From the NCBI GenBank assembly GCA_016875155.1, contig VGSD01000002.1, forward strand, positions 1-26,041: a stretch of DNA of 26,041 nt, read 5' to 3'. How positions within the stretch are numbered: position 1 is the first letter of the stretch; every line of letters begins with the position of its first letter. This stretch comes from Deltaproteobacteria bacterium. Lineage in GTDB: Bacteria; Desulfobacterota; BSN033; UBA1163. Positions 9,021 through 18,086 of the stretch are shown one piece after another. The notes beneath the pieces are model-generated. The model ran no database searches. It saw nothing but the letters and a program-made list of their open reading frames with translations, and was not told the origin of the DNA. The translations under genes and the position numbers were made by a program.

Positions 9021-10358
9021 ATGACCGATATAGGTGCGGGTTTAACAGTTTTCTTCTGTCTTACAGTATTGGCCTTACCCCGCCGGCTGGCGGCCTTGGC
9101 CTATGTTGCGGCCGCTTTTTACATAACCCAGGGACAATCTCTAGAAATTGGCGACATCAACTTCATGGCCATCAGATTCGTCGAAATAGCGGCTGCAATC
9201 CGGGTAGTGATGCGTCGTGAGGTGACTTCGATACGCATGACGTCACCGGATCATTGGTTACTCATGTTCTTTGCCGCTTACATGGGGGTCACTCTGCTGA
9301 GAGTGGGAACCCTCGATATGTATACGATCGGATTGACTGTTGATGGCCTGCTGGTATTTTTCACCTTTCGAATATTAATTTCTACACCGGATGAATTTAC
9401 TTACTTCATGAAGGGTATGGTATTGCTGTTGGTTCCGTTCGCCTTGCTCATGATAGAAGAGTCCATCAAAGGTAGAAATTCGTTTTCACTAATGGGCGGA
9501 GTACCAGAAATACCGATCTATCGTGAAGGATATTTTCGCTGCCAGGGCAGTTTCCGGCATGCCATAACGGCTGGAACTGTGGGGGCAACCTTCTTCGCGA
9601 TATTTGTTGGATTCTTGTTTCAGAAGGCAAATCGCTGGTGGGCACTCATCGGAGGTATTGCAAGTTTGATTATTGTCGTCACTTCGCATTCAAGCGGGCC
9701 GCTGTTAACCACCATAATTGTATGTACCGCCTGGTGCTGCTGGTTTTTTCGACGTTATATGAAGTGGGTGCGACTAGGTGCAGTTGCAGCCTTCATCGGA
9801 TTGAATCTGGTGATGAAGGCACCGGTCTGGTACATTTTCGACCGAATCAGCGGTGTCATCGGTGGGGATGGCTGGCATCGAGCGAATCTTATTGATAAAT
9901 TTGTGAAAAGCTTTGGAGATTGGTGCTTGATTGGCATGCCTATGGAAAAAACTATCGGATGGGCTGCCACAGTTACAAAATTTGGTTATACGGATATCAC
10001 AAATTATTATATATCCATAGGCATAAATGGAGGACTTATTTCCCTTGTGATTTTTATTGCGATGCTGAGTTCTTGTCTGAAACTTGTAGGATTGGCTTTA
10101 AGATCCTTGCGCAATGAAATCACAATCCAAATGAATTTTGAATCTATATTATGGGGAGTGGGTAGCGCAGTATTTGCTCATGCTGTGAATCTCACATCAG
10201 TATCTTACTGGGACCAATCCTATGTCATCTGGTACCTGCATCTTTCGGTTGCCATAAGCCTTGGACATTACTGCTTAAAAGCAACGACAATGAGCAATAC
10301 GAGTAAGAAAGATTTGAAACCAGCAACCAGGCCTGCATTCTTCGGGCAGGGAGCTTGA
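9021..10358 (+). CDS. O-antigen polymerase/ligase-like membrane protein
   Basis: This 445-residue protein is strongly hydrophobic, with roughly ten membrane-spanning stretches from residue 5 to about 430. A long polar segment at about 150-180 (RGYFRCQG-type region: YREGYFRCQGSFRHA) and another at about 275-330 (GGDGWHRANLIDKF) fit the periplasmic loops of the Wzy_C/O-antigen ligase superfamily, where Arg residues contact lipid-linked glycans. I infer that it polymerises repeat units (Wzy role) or ligates polymer to an acceptor; the sequence does not separate these. It sits next to a pyruvyl transferase and upstream of the flippase, as expected in a Wzx/Wzy locus. Confidence 0.78.
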   Translation: MTDIGAGLTVFFCLTVLALPRRLAALAYVAAAFYITQGQSLEIGDINFMAIRFVEIAAAIRVVMRREVTSIRMTSPDHWLLMFFAAYMGVTLLRVGTLDMYTIGLTVDGLLVFFTFRILISTPDEFTYFMKGMVLLLVPFALLMIEESIKGRNSFSLMGGVPEIPIYREGYFRCQGSFRHAITAGTVGATFFAIFVGFLFQKANRWWALIGGIASLIIVVTSHSSGPLLTTIIVCTAWCCWFFRRYMKWVRLGAVAAFIGLNLVMKAPVWYIFDRISGVIGGDGWHRANLIDKFVKSFGDWCLIGMPMEKTIGWAATVTKFGYTDITNYYISIGINGGLISLVIFIAMLSSCLKLVGLALRSLRNEITIQMNFESILWGVGSAVFAHAVNLTSVSYWDQSYVIWYLHLSVAISLGHYCLKATTMSNTSKKDLKPATRPAFFGQGA

Positions 10359-10377
10359 GATAAGGAAGGCAGGGAAC

Positions 10378-11679
10378 GTGGAACAACAGGAGCATCGGAG
10401 GATCGCTCTTCTTGGTATCACCCGCAACACCGATAACTACGGTGTGCGTGTGCTACTGAGTTCGGCTGTCGAGGTGTTGTCAGCTACCGAGCCCGAAGCA
10501 GAGATATTTTTGCTCGATTATGGGCGAATGCCTGAGGTGTGGAAGGAGATGACAAGTGGCGGTGAGCGCCAGATAAGTCTGGTTAATCTTCGATTCAGCT
10601 GGCGATTATACCTGCCAAATAACGTGTTTCGTCTCATTGCTCTTGTCGTCTTCTTGCGGACCATTCCTATCAAAGGTTGGAGACTACGACTCCTGGGTCG
10701 GAATCCTTGGTTGCGTCAGGTTATTGGGGCCGCTACCCATTATTCTGTCGCTGGGGGGGACAGCTTCAGTGATATCTATGGTTTAAAGCGATTTCTCTAT
10801 GTGACACTACCTCAAGTCTTAGTATTGTTATTGCAGAAGCCGTTGGTCTTGTTGCCACAAACCTATGGCCCGTTTTCCGGATGCCTATCCCGATTCTTGG
10901 CGCGGTGGATTCTGTGCCGAGCAAAGGTTATCTATTCAAGAGATATGGCGGGAATAACAATGATACGGGATCTGGTAGGTTCGAATCTTCCAAATGTGCA
11001 AGTAGTTCCTGACATGGGCTTCTGTATGACGCCTGAACCCTTAGATAGAGAAATCACAAAGAATATTGAGAATTTCCGCTTGCAAGGACCAATAGTAGGA
11101 TTAAATATCAGCAGTCTCCTCTACATTGGGGGATATACTGGAAATAATATGTTCGGCCTTCGCGAGCCCTTTCCTGTACTTGTTGAGACCCTGTTAAAAC
11201 ATATTACTCAGGTCCTAATGGCCCAGGTTCTCCTGGTGCCGCACGTCTGCGGGGGCCAGTTAAGCGAAGAAGACGAAACTCGGTTATGCAGACGTCTGGA
11301 GAGGGAGTTTAACCAACATTTAGGTAAGCGCCTCTATTACCTCAACCACGACCTAAACCATCGGCAGATGAAATCTGTGATTGGCCTCTGTGATTTCTTT
11401 ATTGGGGCACGCATGCATGCATGTATTTCAGCAGTATCTCAGGGAGTTCCGTGCATATGTCTCTCCTATAGTCCCAAGTTTGCAGGTGTGATGAGTCCTC
11501 TGGGAGGGGTGCAGGTGGTTGATCTTCGGAAAGCAATGATTCCTGAGGTTTTGAAGACAGTCGAAGAAGGATTTTATGCACGTGAGCAATCGCGTTACAA
11601 ACTGAGAGAAACGATCAAAGTTATTCAGGGAAAACTGCATTTGCTAACGGAACGACCACTCAATGGTTCGATCATTTAG
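10378..11679 (+). CDS. Polysaccharide pyruvyl transferase family protein (first copy)
   Basis: This 433-residue protein belongs to the polysaccharide pyruvyl transferase family (CsaB/WcaK type), which adds a pyruvate ketal from PEP to sugars. Landmarks are the N-terminal RRIALLGITRNTDNYGVRVL, AGGDSFSDIYG from residue 125, LLPQTYGPF, YSRD, VPDMGFCM, GLNISSLL, VLLVPHVCGG and the conserved GARMHACISA with H347. It uses a GTG start at 10378 preceded by AAGGAAGG, 19 nt after the polymerase-like gene, so both are probably one transcript. It appears intact, unlike its second copy at 16101. Confidence 0.9.
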   Translation: MEQQEHRRIALLGITRNTDNYGVRVLLSSAVEVLSATEPEAEIFLLDYGRMPEVWKEMTSGGERQISLVNLRFSWRLYLPNNVFRLIALVVFLRTIPIKGWRLRLLGRNPWLRQVIGAATHYSVAGGDSFSDIYGLKRFLYVTLPQVLVLLLQKPLVLLPQTYGPFSGCLSRFLARWILCRAKVIYSRDMAGITMIRDLVGSNLPNVQVVPDMGFCMTPEPLDREITKNIENFRLQGPIVGLNISSLLYIGGYTGNNMFGLREPFPVLVETLLKHITQVLMAQVLLVPHVCGGQLSEEDETRLCRRLEREFNQHLGKRLYYLNHDLNHRQMKSVIGLCDFFIGARMHACISAVSQGVPCICLSYSPKFAGVMSPLGGVQVVDLRKAMIPEVLKTVEEGFYAREQSRYKLRETIKVIQGKLHLLTERPLNGSII

Positions 11680-11767
11680 AAAGATGGATACAGAACATAG
11701 AAATATCCAGAATACTGTTGAAAGTACTGGTATTAGCATTAGGGTGAGATATGGGTTCATTGAGTCA

Positions 11768-11902
11768 TGATGGTCTCGTAAAAAGTCTGGAAATACGTCT
11801 TTCTGTCATTCCGGCGAAAGCCGGAATCCAGTATTTTCAAATAGTTATAAATTCCCTGGACTCCGGTTTTCACCGGAGTGACGACTTTTTACGAATTCAT
11901 CA
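11768..11902. repeat. Nested-palindrome MITE/REP-like element
   Basis: This roughly 135-bp element is bounded by 20-bp imperfect inverted repeats, 11768-11787 and 11883-11902, matching at 17 of 20 positions and including a perfect 12-bp core TCGTAAAAAGTC / GACTTTTTACGA. Inside are two hairpins, 11805-11831 and 11856-11882, each with a CCGG-centred stem, which are also inverted copies of each other (23 of 27 positions). It encodes no protein. It lies in the 417-nt gene-free gap 11680-12096 and could act as a terminator for the upstream gene or be a non-autonomous mobile element. Confidence 0.8.
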
Positions 11903-12096
11903 GTCATGATTTATGACAATTTTTCATTATGGAGTATTTAATGTCCACACTGGCTGGTGTGAACCTTGAGGTGGAAACCATACGACAGAAAAGTTAACTG
12001 CTTATAAATATTAATATTAGTACACAGCGACTGTGCGTATCAAAAGACTTGGTACGGTTTTTGCTTATAATTGATTTAATTAATAAGGAGAGTGAA

Positions 12097-13539
12097 ATGC
12101 AAATTATTGGCCAAAAAGAAATTCGACTTCTTACTATTGAGACCATGCACCGTCGACGGGCTGGCGTGGGGTTTGCTAATGTTTTCTTTATTGTATGTAT
12201 AGTTGCTTTCCTCTCTTCGGTCCAAATTTCAGTGGCAGCTGATTGGTATCTGTACGCCTCTGCTAGAGGCCAAAACGATGGAACATCTTGGTCAGATGCG
12301 TGGACTAGCCCGGCTAATATAGTCCAAAATAAACTTCAGCCAGGGGACACGCTTTGGATTCAAGGAGGTAATTACACAACAAATCTATCATTTACGGACA
12401 GACACGGAATAACTGTACGTATTGCCCCCAATGCTACACAACCAGCAGTCTTTACTTTTTTTCATGTTTATAATTGTGATGGTTTTACCATAGATGGGTT
12501 GTTAAAAGGGTTTCAGATGATTCAGTTTACTCGTTCGGAGCCTTCTTTAGGACACGCGGTTAATCTAAGACAAAGTAAGCCAATTACAGTGCGTGGTTTG
12601 TTAATTGATCGAGGGTCAGAGTATGCCTATGACACAGTTCAGCAACATGGCATTAGGGTATGGGACAATTCTGGGAAAGTAATTATTGATTCCTGTATTG
12701 TTAAAAATACAACAGGTGATGGTATCAATATCACCCAAATAGATTACAGTGGAGCAGATAATAATGATTATGAATGGATTCTAATATCAAACTGCACAAT
12801 TATGAATGTCGGAGATGATGGTATTCAGGCAGGCTCAAATCATAATATTACTGTGCGTGATTGCCACATAGACAAAAATAGATTTCCTACTTATTTTGGA
12901 GGCCATCCTGATGGCTTCCAACTTAATCCAGACGGATACAAAGTTAAAATATACAACAATACATTTCGGGGATTCAATCAAAACGTGTTTATCGAGTATG
13001 CCTTAAACGACATTTTTATTTATAATAATATATTCATTGGAATTAGTACAATTGGAACAGATCGAGCAATTAACCATTCGGTCAGAGACAATTTTTCAGG
13101 TACATTTCTTGTGGCGAATAATATAATGTATAACTTTCTGACTTTTATGGCGTGTAACGGCGGTTTCCCGCGCTCCACTGTAATTGGAAACAATATTTTT
13201 GTAAATTGTAGGCTTTTGACAAGCAAAAACGGGGCATTTTTAGATGCAACAAATATTTATTGGGACTTTCCAAGGGTACAATATTATGATTCGAATGGCA
13301 ATCCTGTTACATCCCCGTCGGACCGATTTGCCGGCAACTCTAGGTACTGTGACCCAAAGTTCGCTTCATTAGATACGTTTAAATTAGATACGAGCTCACC
13401 TTGTATTGGTGCCGGAAAGAATCTCAACAGCTATTTCACATATGACCGTGCTGGAGTGATTCGGGGGACAATATGGGACGTTGGTCCGTATAATTCGGTA
13501 GGTCTCTCTGCCCCAAAGAACTTAAGGATTATTCCCTAA
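12097..13539 (+). CDS. Exported right-handed parallel beta-helix protein
   Basis: This 480-residue protein starts at ATG 12097, with AAGGAG six nt upstream; an in-frame TTG at 12049 is less likely. A hydrophobic segment at about residues 26-46 (FIVCIVAFLSSVQISVAA) after a basic stretch looks like a long signal peptide. The mature part has short repeating strands rich in Asn, Ile, Val and Gly, such as ISNCTIMNVGDDGIQAG and IYNNTFRG, typical of pectate-lyase-like beta-helices (Pfam beta-helix groups). Such proteins in polysaccharide loci act as lyases, epimerases or hydrolases; no catalytic residues can be assigned here. Its DNA is visibly more AT-rich than its neighbours, suggesting separate acquisition. 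Confidence 0.8.
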   Translation: MQIIGQKEIRLLTIETMHRRRAGVGFANVFFIVCIVAFLSSVQISVAADWYLYASARGQNDGTSWSDAWTSPANIVQNKLQPGDTLWIQGGNYTTNLSFTDRHGITVRIAPNATQPAVFTFFHVYNCDGFTIDGLLKGFQMIQFTRSEPSLGHAVNLRQSKPITVRGLLIDRGSEYAYDTVQQHGIRVWDNSGKVIIDSCIVKNTTGDGINITQIDYSGADNNDYEWILISNCTIMNVGDDGIQAGSNHNITVRDCHIDKNRFPTYFGGHPDGFQLNPDGYKVKIYNNTFRGFNQNVFIEYALNDIFIYNNIFIGISTIGTDRAINHSVRDNFSGTFLVANNIMYNFLTFMACNGGFPRSTVIGNNIFVNCRLLTSKNGAFLDATNIYWDFPRVQYYDSNGNPVTSPSDRFAGNSRYCDPKFASLDTFKLDTSSPCIGAGKNLNSYFTYDRAGVIRGTIWDVGPYNSVGLSAPKNLRIIP

Positions 13540-13674
13540 TCGGACACATCCTTGGAATTATGGATGAAAGTTAAATGCACAGCCAGTTGCTTCTCTATGA
13601 TTATGCATCTGCCTCGCGAAGGCTCAGTTATTGCAAATAAGTAAATCAGTCGAACCCCCTTCCTTTTATAACCT

Positions 13675-15132
13675 GTGAATCTTACAGAAAACATTCTAAG
13701 AGGTACCATAGTGCTTAGCCTCGGAGAGATTGCCGTGTATGGTTTATCATTTGCCCGTAACCTGATACTGGCTCGTATTCTCACTAAGACGGACTTCGGA
13801 CTGGCTGCAGCATTATCCGTGGGTATATCGCTGTTAGAATTGGTTGGCCGAATGGCATTCGGCAAGCAGATTATTCAGAACCGGGAAGGCAATGACCCTC
13901 GATTTCAGTCGGTGGCCCATTCAGTTCAATCGATAGTTGGAGTGGCATCGGCCCTGTTGGTCCTAGCGAGTGCATACCCGATGGCTGCTGTCTTTGGTGT
14001 GCCGGAGTTGGCGTGGGCTTTTGCCTCGCTGGCATTAATCCCGCTAGCCCGTGGCACGATACATCTGGATCTGATGCGACTTCAACGGCAATATATTTTC
14101 GGTCCAGGTTTACTAATGGAGGTAGTACCGCAAGGATTGGCTACTATGGCGGCGTGGCCGCTGGCTGTTTGGATGGGTGATTTCCGTGCAGTGTTGTGGA
14201 TCATGCTGGGTAAGGAGCTTCTAACCGTCGCGATGTCTCATTTGCTAGCGGAGCGCCCATATAAATGGGCATGGGATATGAATCATGTGAAGCAGATGCT
14301 GGCCTTCGGCTGGCCGTTGTTGTTCAATGGATTTGTAATTTTCACTTCCCAGCAGGGGGATCAAATGCTTATCGGGACAACCTTTTCGTTGGCGGATCTC
14401 GGGTCCTACTCGATCGCTTTCTCTCTATCTGTTGTGCCGTTTTTCATTTTTGGCCAGGTAGCATCTTCCTTAATGCTTCCTATGCTTTCCCGCCATCAGG
14501 ATGATCCTGGTGTGTTTCAACGATATTACCTCCGCTGTGTGGAGCTGTCGGTGTTGGGAGGACTGCTGGTGCTGGGCCCATTGGTTGTGGCAGGAGAGCC
14601 TGTTGTGCGTTTGCTCTATGGTCCGAAGTACTCTGGGGTTGGGACGCTGATGGCCGTATTTGGAGCAATTGCGGCGCTTAGGTTCTTACGCTGGGCGCCA
14701 GCTGTAGCAGCCATGGCACGCGCTGATACGATTAATCATCTTATTGGGAATATTGCTCGTGCAGTGAGCTTGCCACTTGCATTGCTGTTGGTAGCGTTGG
14801 GTGTACGTGACGTTGTAATGGTGGCGTTGTGCGGTATGGTCGGGGAGATTTTATCAATTCTGGTTTCAGTGGTGCGTGTCCGGATGCGGCAAGGTATTCG
14901 GCTGAGAGTACATACCACCGCATTTCTCTTTTTAGCCGGATGGATAATGGTTGGCGCGACGGCAAATCGGTTTTTGGGGGATGGAAGTTCGATATGGCAG
15001 GCGGGGGCTGCTGTTTTAGTACTTTGGAGCATGGGCGCAGTTGCTGCGTCATTCCTATTTCCTAATTTAATGATTTTGTATCGCCGGACACTCGCAGACC
15101 TACATATTCCAGCAATTTTTTCAGGGCGTTGA
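13675..15132 (+). CDS. Polysaccharide flippase (Wzx/MATE-like)
   Basis: This 485-residue membrane protein has about 12-14 hydrophobic segments and the family pattern of oligosaccharide flippases: an N-terminal [20 protein letters not shown], a mid-protein [20 protein letters not shown], and [14 protein letters not shown] in the later half. It would flip undecaprenyl-diphosphate-linked repeat units across the inner membrane. The start is GTG 13675; no strong ribosome binding site is seen. The stop at 15130-15132 overlaps a possible TTG start of the next gene. The 135-nt gap upstream shows no gene. Confidence 0.87.
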   Translation: MNLTENILRGTIVLSLGEIAVYGLSFARNLILARILTKTDFGLAAALSVGISLLELVGRMAFGKQIIQNREGNDPRFQSVAHSVQSIVGVASALLVLASAYPMAAVFGVPELAWAFASLALIPLARGTIHLDLMRLQRQYIFGPGLLMEVVPQGLATMAAWPLAVWMGDFRAVLWIMLGKELLTVAMSHLLAERPYKWAWDMNHVKQMLAFGWPLLFNGFVIFTSQQGDQMLIGTTFSLADLGSYSIAFSLSVVPFFIFGQVASSLMLPMLSRHQDDPGVFQRYYLRCVELSVLGGLLVLGPLVVAGEPVVRLLYGPKYSGVGTLMAVFGAIAALRFLRWAPAVAAMARADTINHLIGNIARAVSLPLALLLVALGVRDVVMVALCGMVGEILSILVSVVRVRMRQGIRLRVHTTAFLFLAGWIMVGATANRFLGDGSSIWQAGAAVLVLWSMGAVAASFLFPNLMILYRRTLADLHIPAIFSGR

Positions 15133-15167
15133 TTTTAGATCAGAAATTTACGAGTGGATTTAGTGGA

Positions 15168-15959
15168 ATGGTAGAAAGCTACCTCACCAAAACCGATAAT
15201 TGGATAGATACAGGACAGTTGAAGCTTTCAAATTCTAAGCACTTGCGTGTATTGAGCCAGGCGGCAACTTATGAAACGGAGAGAAGCAGGACACTGGCGA
15301 GATTGGGGGGGATACTTTGTAGGTTTCGTCCACTCCGCAATATGTTCATTCGTTGGATCTGCCACTACGAAGGTGGACAGATTTGGTCTACAAGCTTTCG
15401 CGAGTTGATGACCAAATATTATGATGTCATCATCGGCCGTTATAGTTACGGACCATGTCTTTGGCCCGGAGAACTTCCCCGAAAAACCCAAGTCGGGAAT
15501 TTCTGTTCATTTGCTCCCGGGGTGAAGGTATTTCGACGGAATCACCCTGTTACATTTGTATCTCTTCATCCATTTTTCTTCAACTCACGTTTAGAGATTC
15601 TTGATCGTGATACGATTGAGGCGGTTGAGAATAATCCGCTTCACATTATGGATGACGTTTGGATTGGTGCCGATGCCATTATTACGCCCCGCTGTCATCG
15701 AATAGGTATTGGTGCAGTGGTGGGGGCGGGCGCAGTGGTTGTTGGCGATGTGCCGGACTTCACCATCGTCGCAGGTAATCCGGCACAGTTAATAAGAAAA
15801 CGCTTCAACGACGAGATTTGTGAAATACTTCTTGATTTGCGCTGGTGGGCGTATCGGCTGGATCAACTTTTGCCGTTGTTGCCCCTCTTTGTTGGGGAGG
15901 TTACGTTTGAAAATATTCAACTACTTCGTGAACATCTTAGAAACCAATTTCCGAAATAA
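15168..15959 (+). CDS. Hexapeptide-repeat acyltransferase (CatB/Vat-like)
   Basis: The C-terminal two thirds form a left-handed beta-helix acetyltransferase of the xenobiotic/CatB type: [29 protein letters not shown] with the candidate catalytic His in [34 protein letters not shown] and [13 protein letters not shown]. It would use acetyl-CoA to O- or N-acetylate a sugar. The N-terminal roughly 90 residues are not part of the repeat domain and unknown to me. Start choice is uncertain: ATG 15168 is used here, but a TTG at 15129 overlapping the flippase stop would add 13 residues and couple translation. The position right after wzx fits repeat-unit decoration. Confidence 0.86.
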   Translation: MVESYLTKTDNWIDTGQLKLSNSKHLRVLSQAATYETERSRTLARLGGILCRFRPLRNMFIRWICHYEGGQIWSTSFRELMTKYYDVIIGRYSYGPCLWPGELPRKTQVGNFCSFAPGVKVFRRNHPVTFVSLHPFFFNSRLEILDRDTIEAVENNPLHIMDDVWIGADAIITPRCHRIGIGAVVGAGAVVVGDVPDFTIVAGNPAQLIRKRFNDEICEILLDLRWWAYRLDQLLPLLPLFVGEVTFENIQLLREHLRNQFPK

Positions 15960-16045
15960 TCAGCGTGCAAACTTTATCCTCGTGAATCGAATCGTATTTC
16001 TTAGTCCTCTGTGTTGATTAGAGGTTTAAGATTTCAATTAAATCG

Positions 16046-16100
16046 ATAAAAATTAGCATCTTGGAAACGCCTGTGAGTTCGGGCAACCGGGGGGCTGGCT
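16046..16100 (+). pseudogene. Out-of-frame N-terminal piece of the second pyruvyl transferase
   Basis: Reading from 16046 gives IKISILETPVSSGNRG, which matches the expected first strand and NxG loop of the pyruvyl transferase family (compare IALLGITRNTDNYG in the copy at 10378). It is in a different frame from the rest of the gene. The frames meet at a run of six G at 16089-16094; removing one G joins NRG to LALGASLVNLC. In place of ATG the first codon is ATA (16046-16048). Either the gene start is mutated twice, a weak alternative start (ATT, or TTG 16061) is used, or the G-run is a sequencing error. Confidence 0.7.
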
Positions 16101-17354
16101 TTGGGGGCATCACTGGTAAATCTCTGTGCTCAGGGAGCTAATGGGGGTGAAGTGCTGCTTATGCTCGGGCACCACAATAGCGAACCAGTTCAGTTTCGTG
16201 TCAACGGTGAACCACATTCCATCCGGGTGGTGAATTGTCGTCTTTCGCCTCGTGCCAGATTTAAGGAACATCTGGGGTGGATTGTCCTGGCCTGTCTTTT
16301 ATACCGAATCTTGCCAGTGAAATCTCTACGATCTTCATTGAGCCGACTCACTCCCTGGATATCCGCAATGGAAGAGGCAGACGTGATCGGAGACGTGAGA
16401 GGGGGAGATAGCTTCTCGGACATATACGGGATAAGGCGATTTATTCATGGTTTCCTGATGGCCTGGACAGTCGTGTTGGTGAAAGGAACAATTGTTCAGT
16501 TCCCACAGACATTCGGGCCATATAAAAGCCTGATAGCCCGGGGTCTTGCCGGTTACCTATTGCGGCGTTCGTCAATAATCATGGCCAGGGACAGAAAAAG
16601 TCAGAGGCTCGCGCAGGAACTTGTAGATCATCAAAAAGAAGTCTTGTTGTGCCCCGATGTAGCCTTCTCTCTGGAAGCAGTGAAACCAGATCATATAGAG
16701 TTACATCCTTCCCTGAACGGTCTCAAAGTCCCTTTGAAGCTCATTGGCTTGAACGTCAACGGGCTTTTGTTCAACGGTGGATACACACGGGATAACATGT
16801 TTGGTCTCAAATTGAATTATCGAAGCCTGCTACCATCGCTGGTGAAGGTGCTTTTGGAAGAGCATCCCGGTGAGCTGTGGCTCATTCCCCATACATACGG
16901 TCCGCCCAATAGCGTAGAAAGTGACCCGGAGGCATGCCGGAAGTTACGCCTGGCGCTTCCGGAAGACTTAGGTAAACGGGTAAGGATGGTCACGGGGGAA
17001 TACGATTGCCATGAGATAAAATGGCTGATCGGCCAATGTGACTTTTTCATAGGCTCGCGAATGCATGCCTGCATTGCGGCTCTTTCTCAGGGCGTGCCGT
17101 GTGCGGGCATCGCCTATAGCCAGAAGTTCGAAGGGGTCTTCGATTCCGTTGGAATGGGCGACTGGGTAGTGGACGGTCATAAGACGACCACCGAACAGTC
17201 CGTCGATCGTATACTGGACCTTTACCGCAGGAGAGAAGAGATCCGCCACGAGCTGAAGACTAAAGTCAAGGAGGCCAAAACCAGGTTATACAAAACTTTC
17301 GATAACCTTTTTTCCCAGGAATGTAAAGGGTCAAAGAGATATACTTTGCCGTGA
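16101..17354 (+). CDS. Polysaccharide pyruvyl transferase family protein (second copy, 5' end broken)
   Basis: The 417-residue open frame has the family landmarks RGGDSFSDIYGIRR, VQFPQTFGPYKS, ARDRKSQ, CPDVAFSL, GLNVNGLLFNGGYT, LWLIPHTYGPP and the conserved GSRMHACIAALSQGVP, all collinear with the copy at 10378. The TTG at 16101 is only the first possible start after the frameshift; true homology begins about 18 codons earlier in another frame (see 16046-16100). Without that part the first beta strand of the N-terminal domain is missing. Product, if any, would be truncated unless frameshifting restores it. It lies about 140 nt after the acyltransferase, and the stop is 64 nt before the winged-helix gene. 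Confidence 0.85.
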   Translation: MGASLVNLCAQGANGGEVLLMLGHHNSEPVQFRVNGEPHSIRVVNCRLSPRARFKEHLGWIVLACLLYRILPVKSLRSSLSRLTPWISAMEEADVIGDVRGGDSFSDIYGIRRFIHGFLMAWTVVLVKGTIVQFPQTFGPYKSLIARGLAGYLLRRSSIIMARDRKSQRLAQELVDHQKEVLLCPDVAFSLEAVKPDHIELHPSLNGLKVPLKLIGLNVNGLLFNGGYTRDNMFGLKLNYRSLLPSLVKVLLEEHPGELWLIPHTYGPPNSVESDPEACRKLRLALPEDLGKRVRMVTGEYDCHEIKWLIGQCDFFIGSRMHACIAALSQGVPCAGIAYSQKFEGVFDSVGMGDWVVDGHKTTTEQSVDRILDLYRRREEIRHELKTKVKEAKTRLYKTFDNLFSQECKGSKRYTLP

Positions 17355-17390
17355 ACCCGGAAGTGACAAAACTACTCATTGTCTTGCAGT

Positions 17391-17411
17391 TTGACTTAAT
17401 TTTTAAGTCAA
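17391..17411. promoter_or_regulatory. Palindromic operator, copy 1 (9-3-9)
   Basis: This is a perfect inverted repeat, arms TTGACTTAA and TTAAGTCAA around TTT. It ends seven nt before the ATG of the winged-helix gene, occupying the place where a ribosome binding site would be. Two almost identical copies follow at 17851 and 17933. The location suggests autoregulation by the winged-helix protein (inference). Confidence 0.85.
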
Positions 17412-17418
17412 CTCCCTA

Positions 17419-17733
17419 ATGCTTCAAACTTTAGATCCAAACGAGGTTCTGTCGAGACTTTTTGGGTCTGTGTCAAGGGCAAGAATTCTTGAGCTTCTCA
17501 TTTCACAGACAGGCAGGGCCTTTTATCAGAGAGAGATCATGTATGAAGCGGGACTCAGCCTGCAGCCGACCCAGCGGGAGTTAAAGAATTTGCTCGATCT
17601 GGGGATCATCAAGAGAAGGGAAACCGGTGATAAAGTCTACTATGAAGTCGATACACTATCCCCTTTTTTCAAACCCCTCTCCGAGGTCTTCGAAATTGTC
17701 CAAAGACAGAGCGAATCTCAAAAGAGGAGATAA
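17419..17733 (+). CDS. Small winged-helix transcriptional regulator
   Basis: This 104-residue protein has the pattern of a stand-alone winged-helix domain: VLSRLFGSVSRARILELLI (helices 1-2), FYQREIMYEAGLS (helix 2-3), LQPTQRELKNLLDLGIIKRR (recognition helix) and a TGDKVYYEVD wing, then a C-terminal helix. Related domains are often followed by a nucleotidyltransferase domain (MNT-like); here there is none. The start codon lies seven nt after a perfect palindrome and no Shine-Dalgarno sequence is visible, so the transcript may be leaderless or poorly translated. Two more palindromes lie between this gene and the iron-sulfur gene, so I infer that it regulates itself and that gene. Confidence 0.82.
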   Translation: MLQTLDPNEVLSRLFGSVSRARILELLISQTGRAFYQREIMYEAGLSLQPTQRELKNLLDLGIIKRRETGDKVYYEVDTLSPFFKPLSEVFEIVQRQSESQKRR

Positions 17734-17850
17734 TAAAACGGATCCATTGTTGCATTATTCCCCAGGGGAACCACTTTTCAAGTGCTTTAATCAAATTGTA
17801 GCTTTCGCATGGGGACCGGATAAAAGGTATCCCCCGACTTCCTGAATTAC

Positions 17851-17869
17851 TGACTTAATTTTTAAGTCA
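17851..17869. promoter_or_regulatory. Palindromic operator, copy 2 (8-3-8)
   Basis: Arms TGACTTAA and TTAAGTCA around TTT, identical to the core of copy 1. It lies 82 nt centre-to-centre from copy 3, and both precede the FrhB-like gene. Confidence 0.85.
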
Positions 17870-17932
17870 ATAATGGACCTGTCGTCCTTTTTTATTCTCA
17901 GAGAAAAGGTTTTTTCGATTTCTCATATTCTC

Positions 17933-17951
17933 TGACTTAATATTTAAGTCA
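17933..17951. promoter_or_regulatory. Palindromic operator, copy 3 (8-3-8)
   Basis: Arms TGACTTAA and TTAAGTCA around TAT, differing from copies 1 and 2 only in the central base. It is the copy nearest the FrhB-like gene. Confidence 0.85.
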
Positions 17952-18086
17952 ACGTGTTTAAGATGGTTGTTGCTTTAAATTGAGAGAAGATCCTTGGCAG
18001 ACTATTCAGCTTTATTTCCATTGCAGAAAGAACATATCTTCGGTCTACGATGGAGAAGGTTCTTCTCTAAGGCTTAAGAATCTGGC

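Larger units (their letters stand above)
17734..18086. other. Gene-free regulatory interval between the regulator and the iron-sulfur gene
   Basis: I see no credible gene in these 353 nt. They hold two operator palindromes (17851-17869 and 17933-17951) and a weak hairpin with a 4-bp stem (17875-17887) followed by a T run, which is too short to call a terminator. About 135 nt separate the last operator from the ATG at 18087, long enough for a promoter and leader, but no convincing -35/-10 pair was recognised. Confidence 0.6.

Noticed and set aside
11941..11997. An 18-codon frame starting ATG 11941 with GGAG upstream.
   Set aside because: It is too short to judge, does not resemble a known peptide, and lies in the leader region of the beta-helix gene.
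17875..17893. A GGAC/GTCC hairpin followed by a T run after the second operator.
   Set aside because: The stem is only four base pairs, too weak to call an intrinsic terminator.
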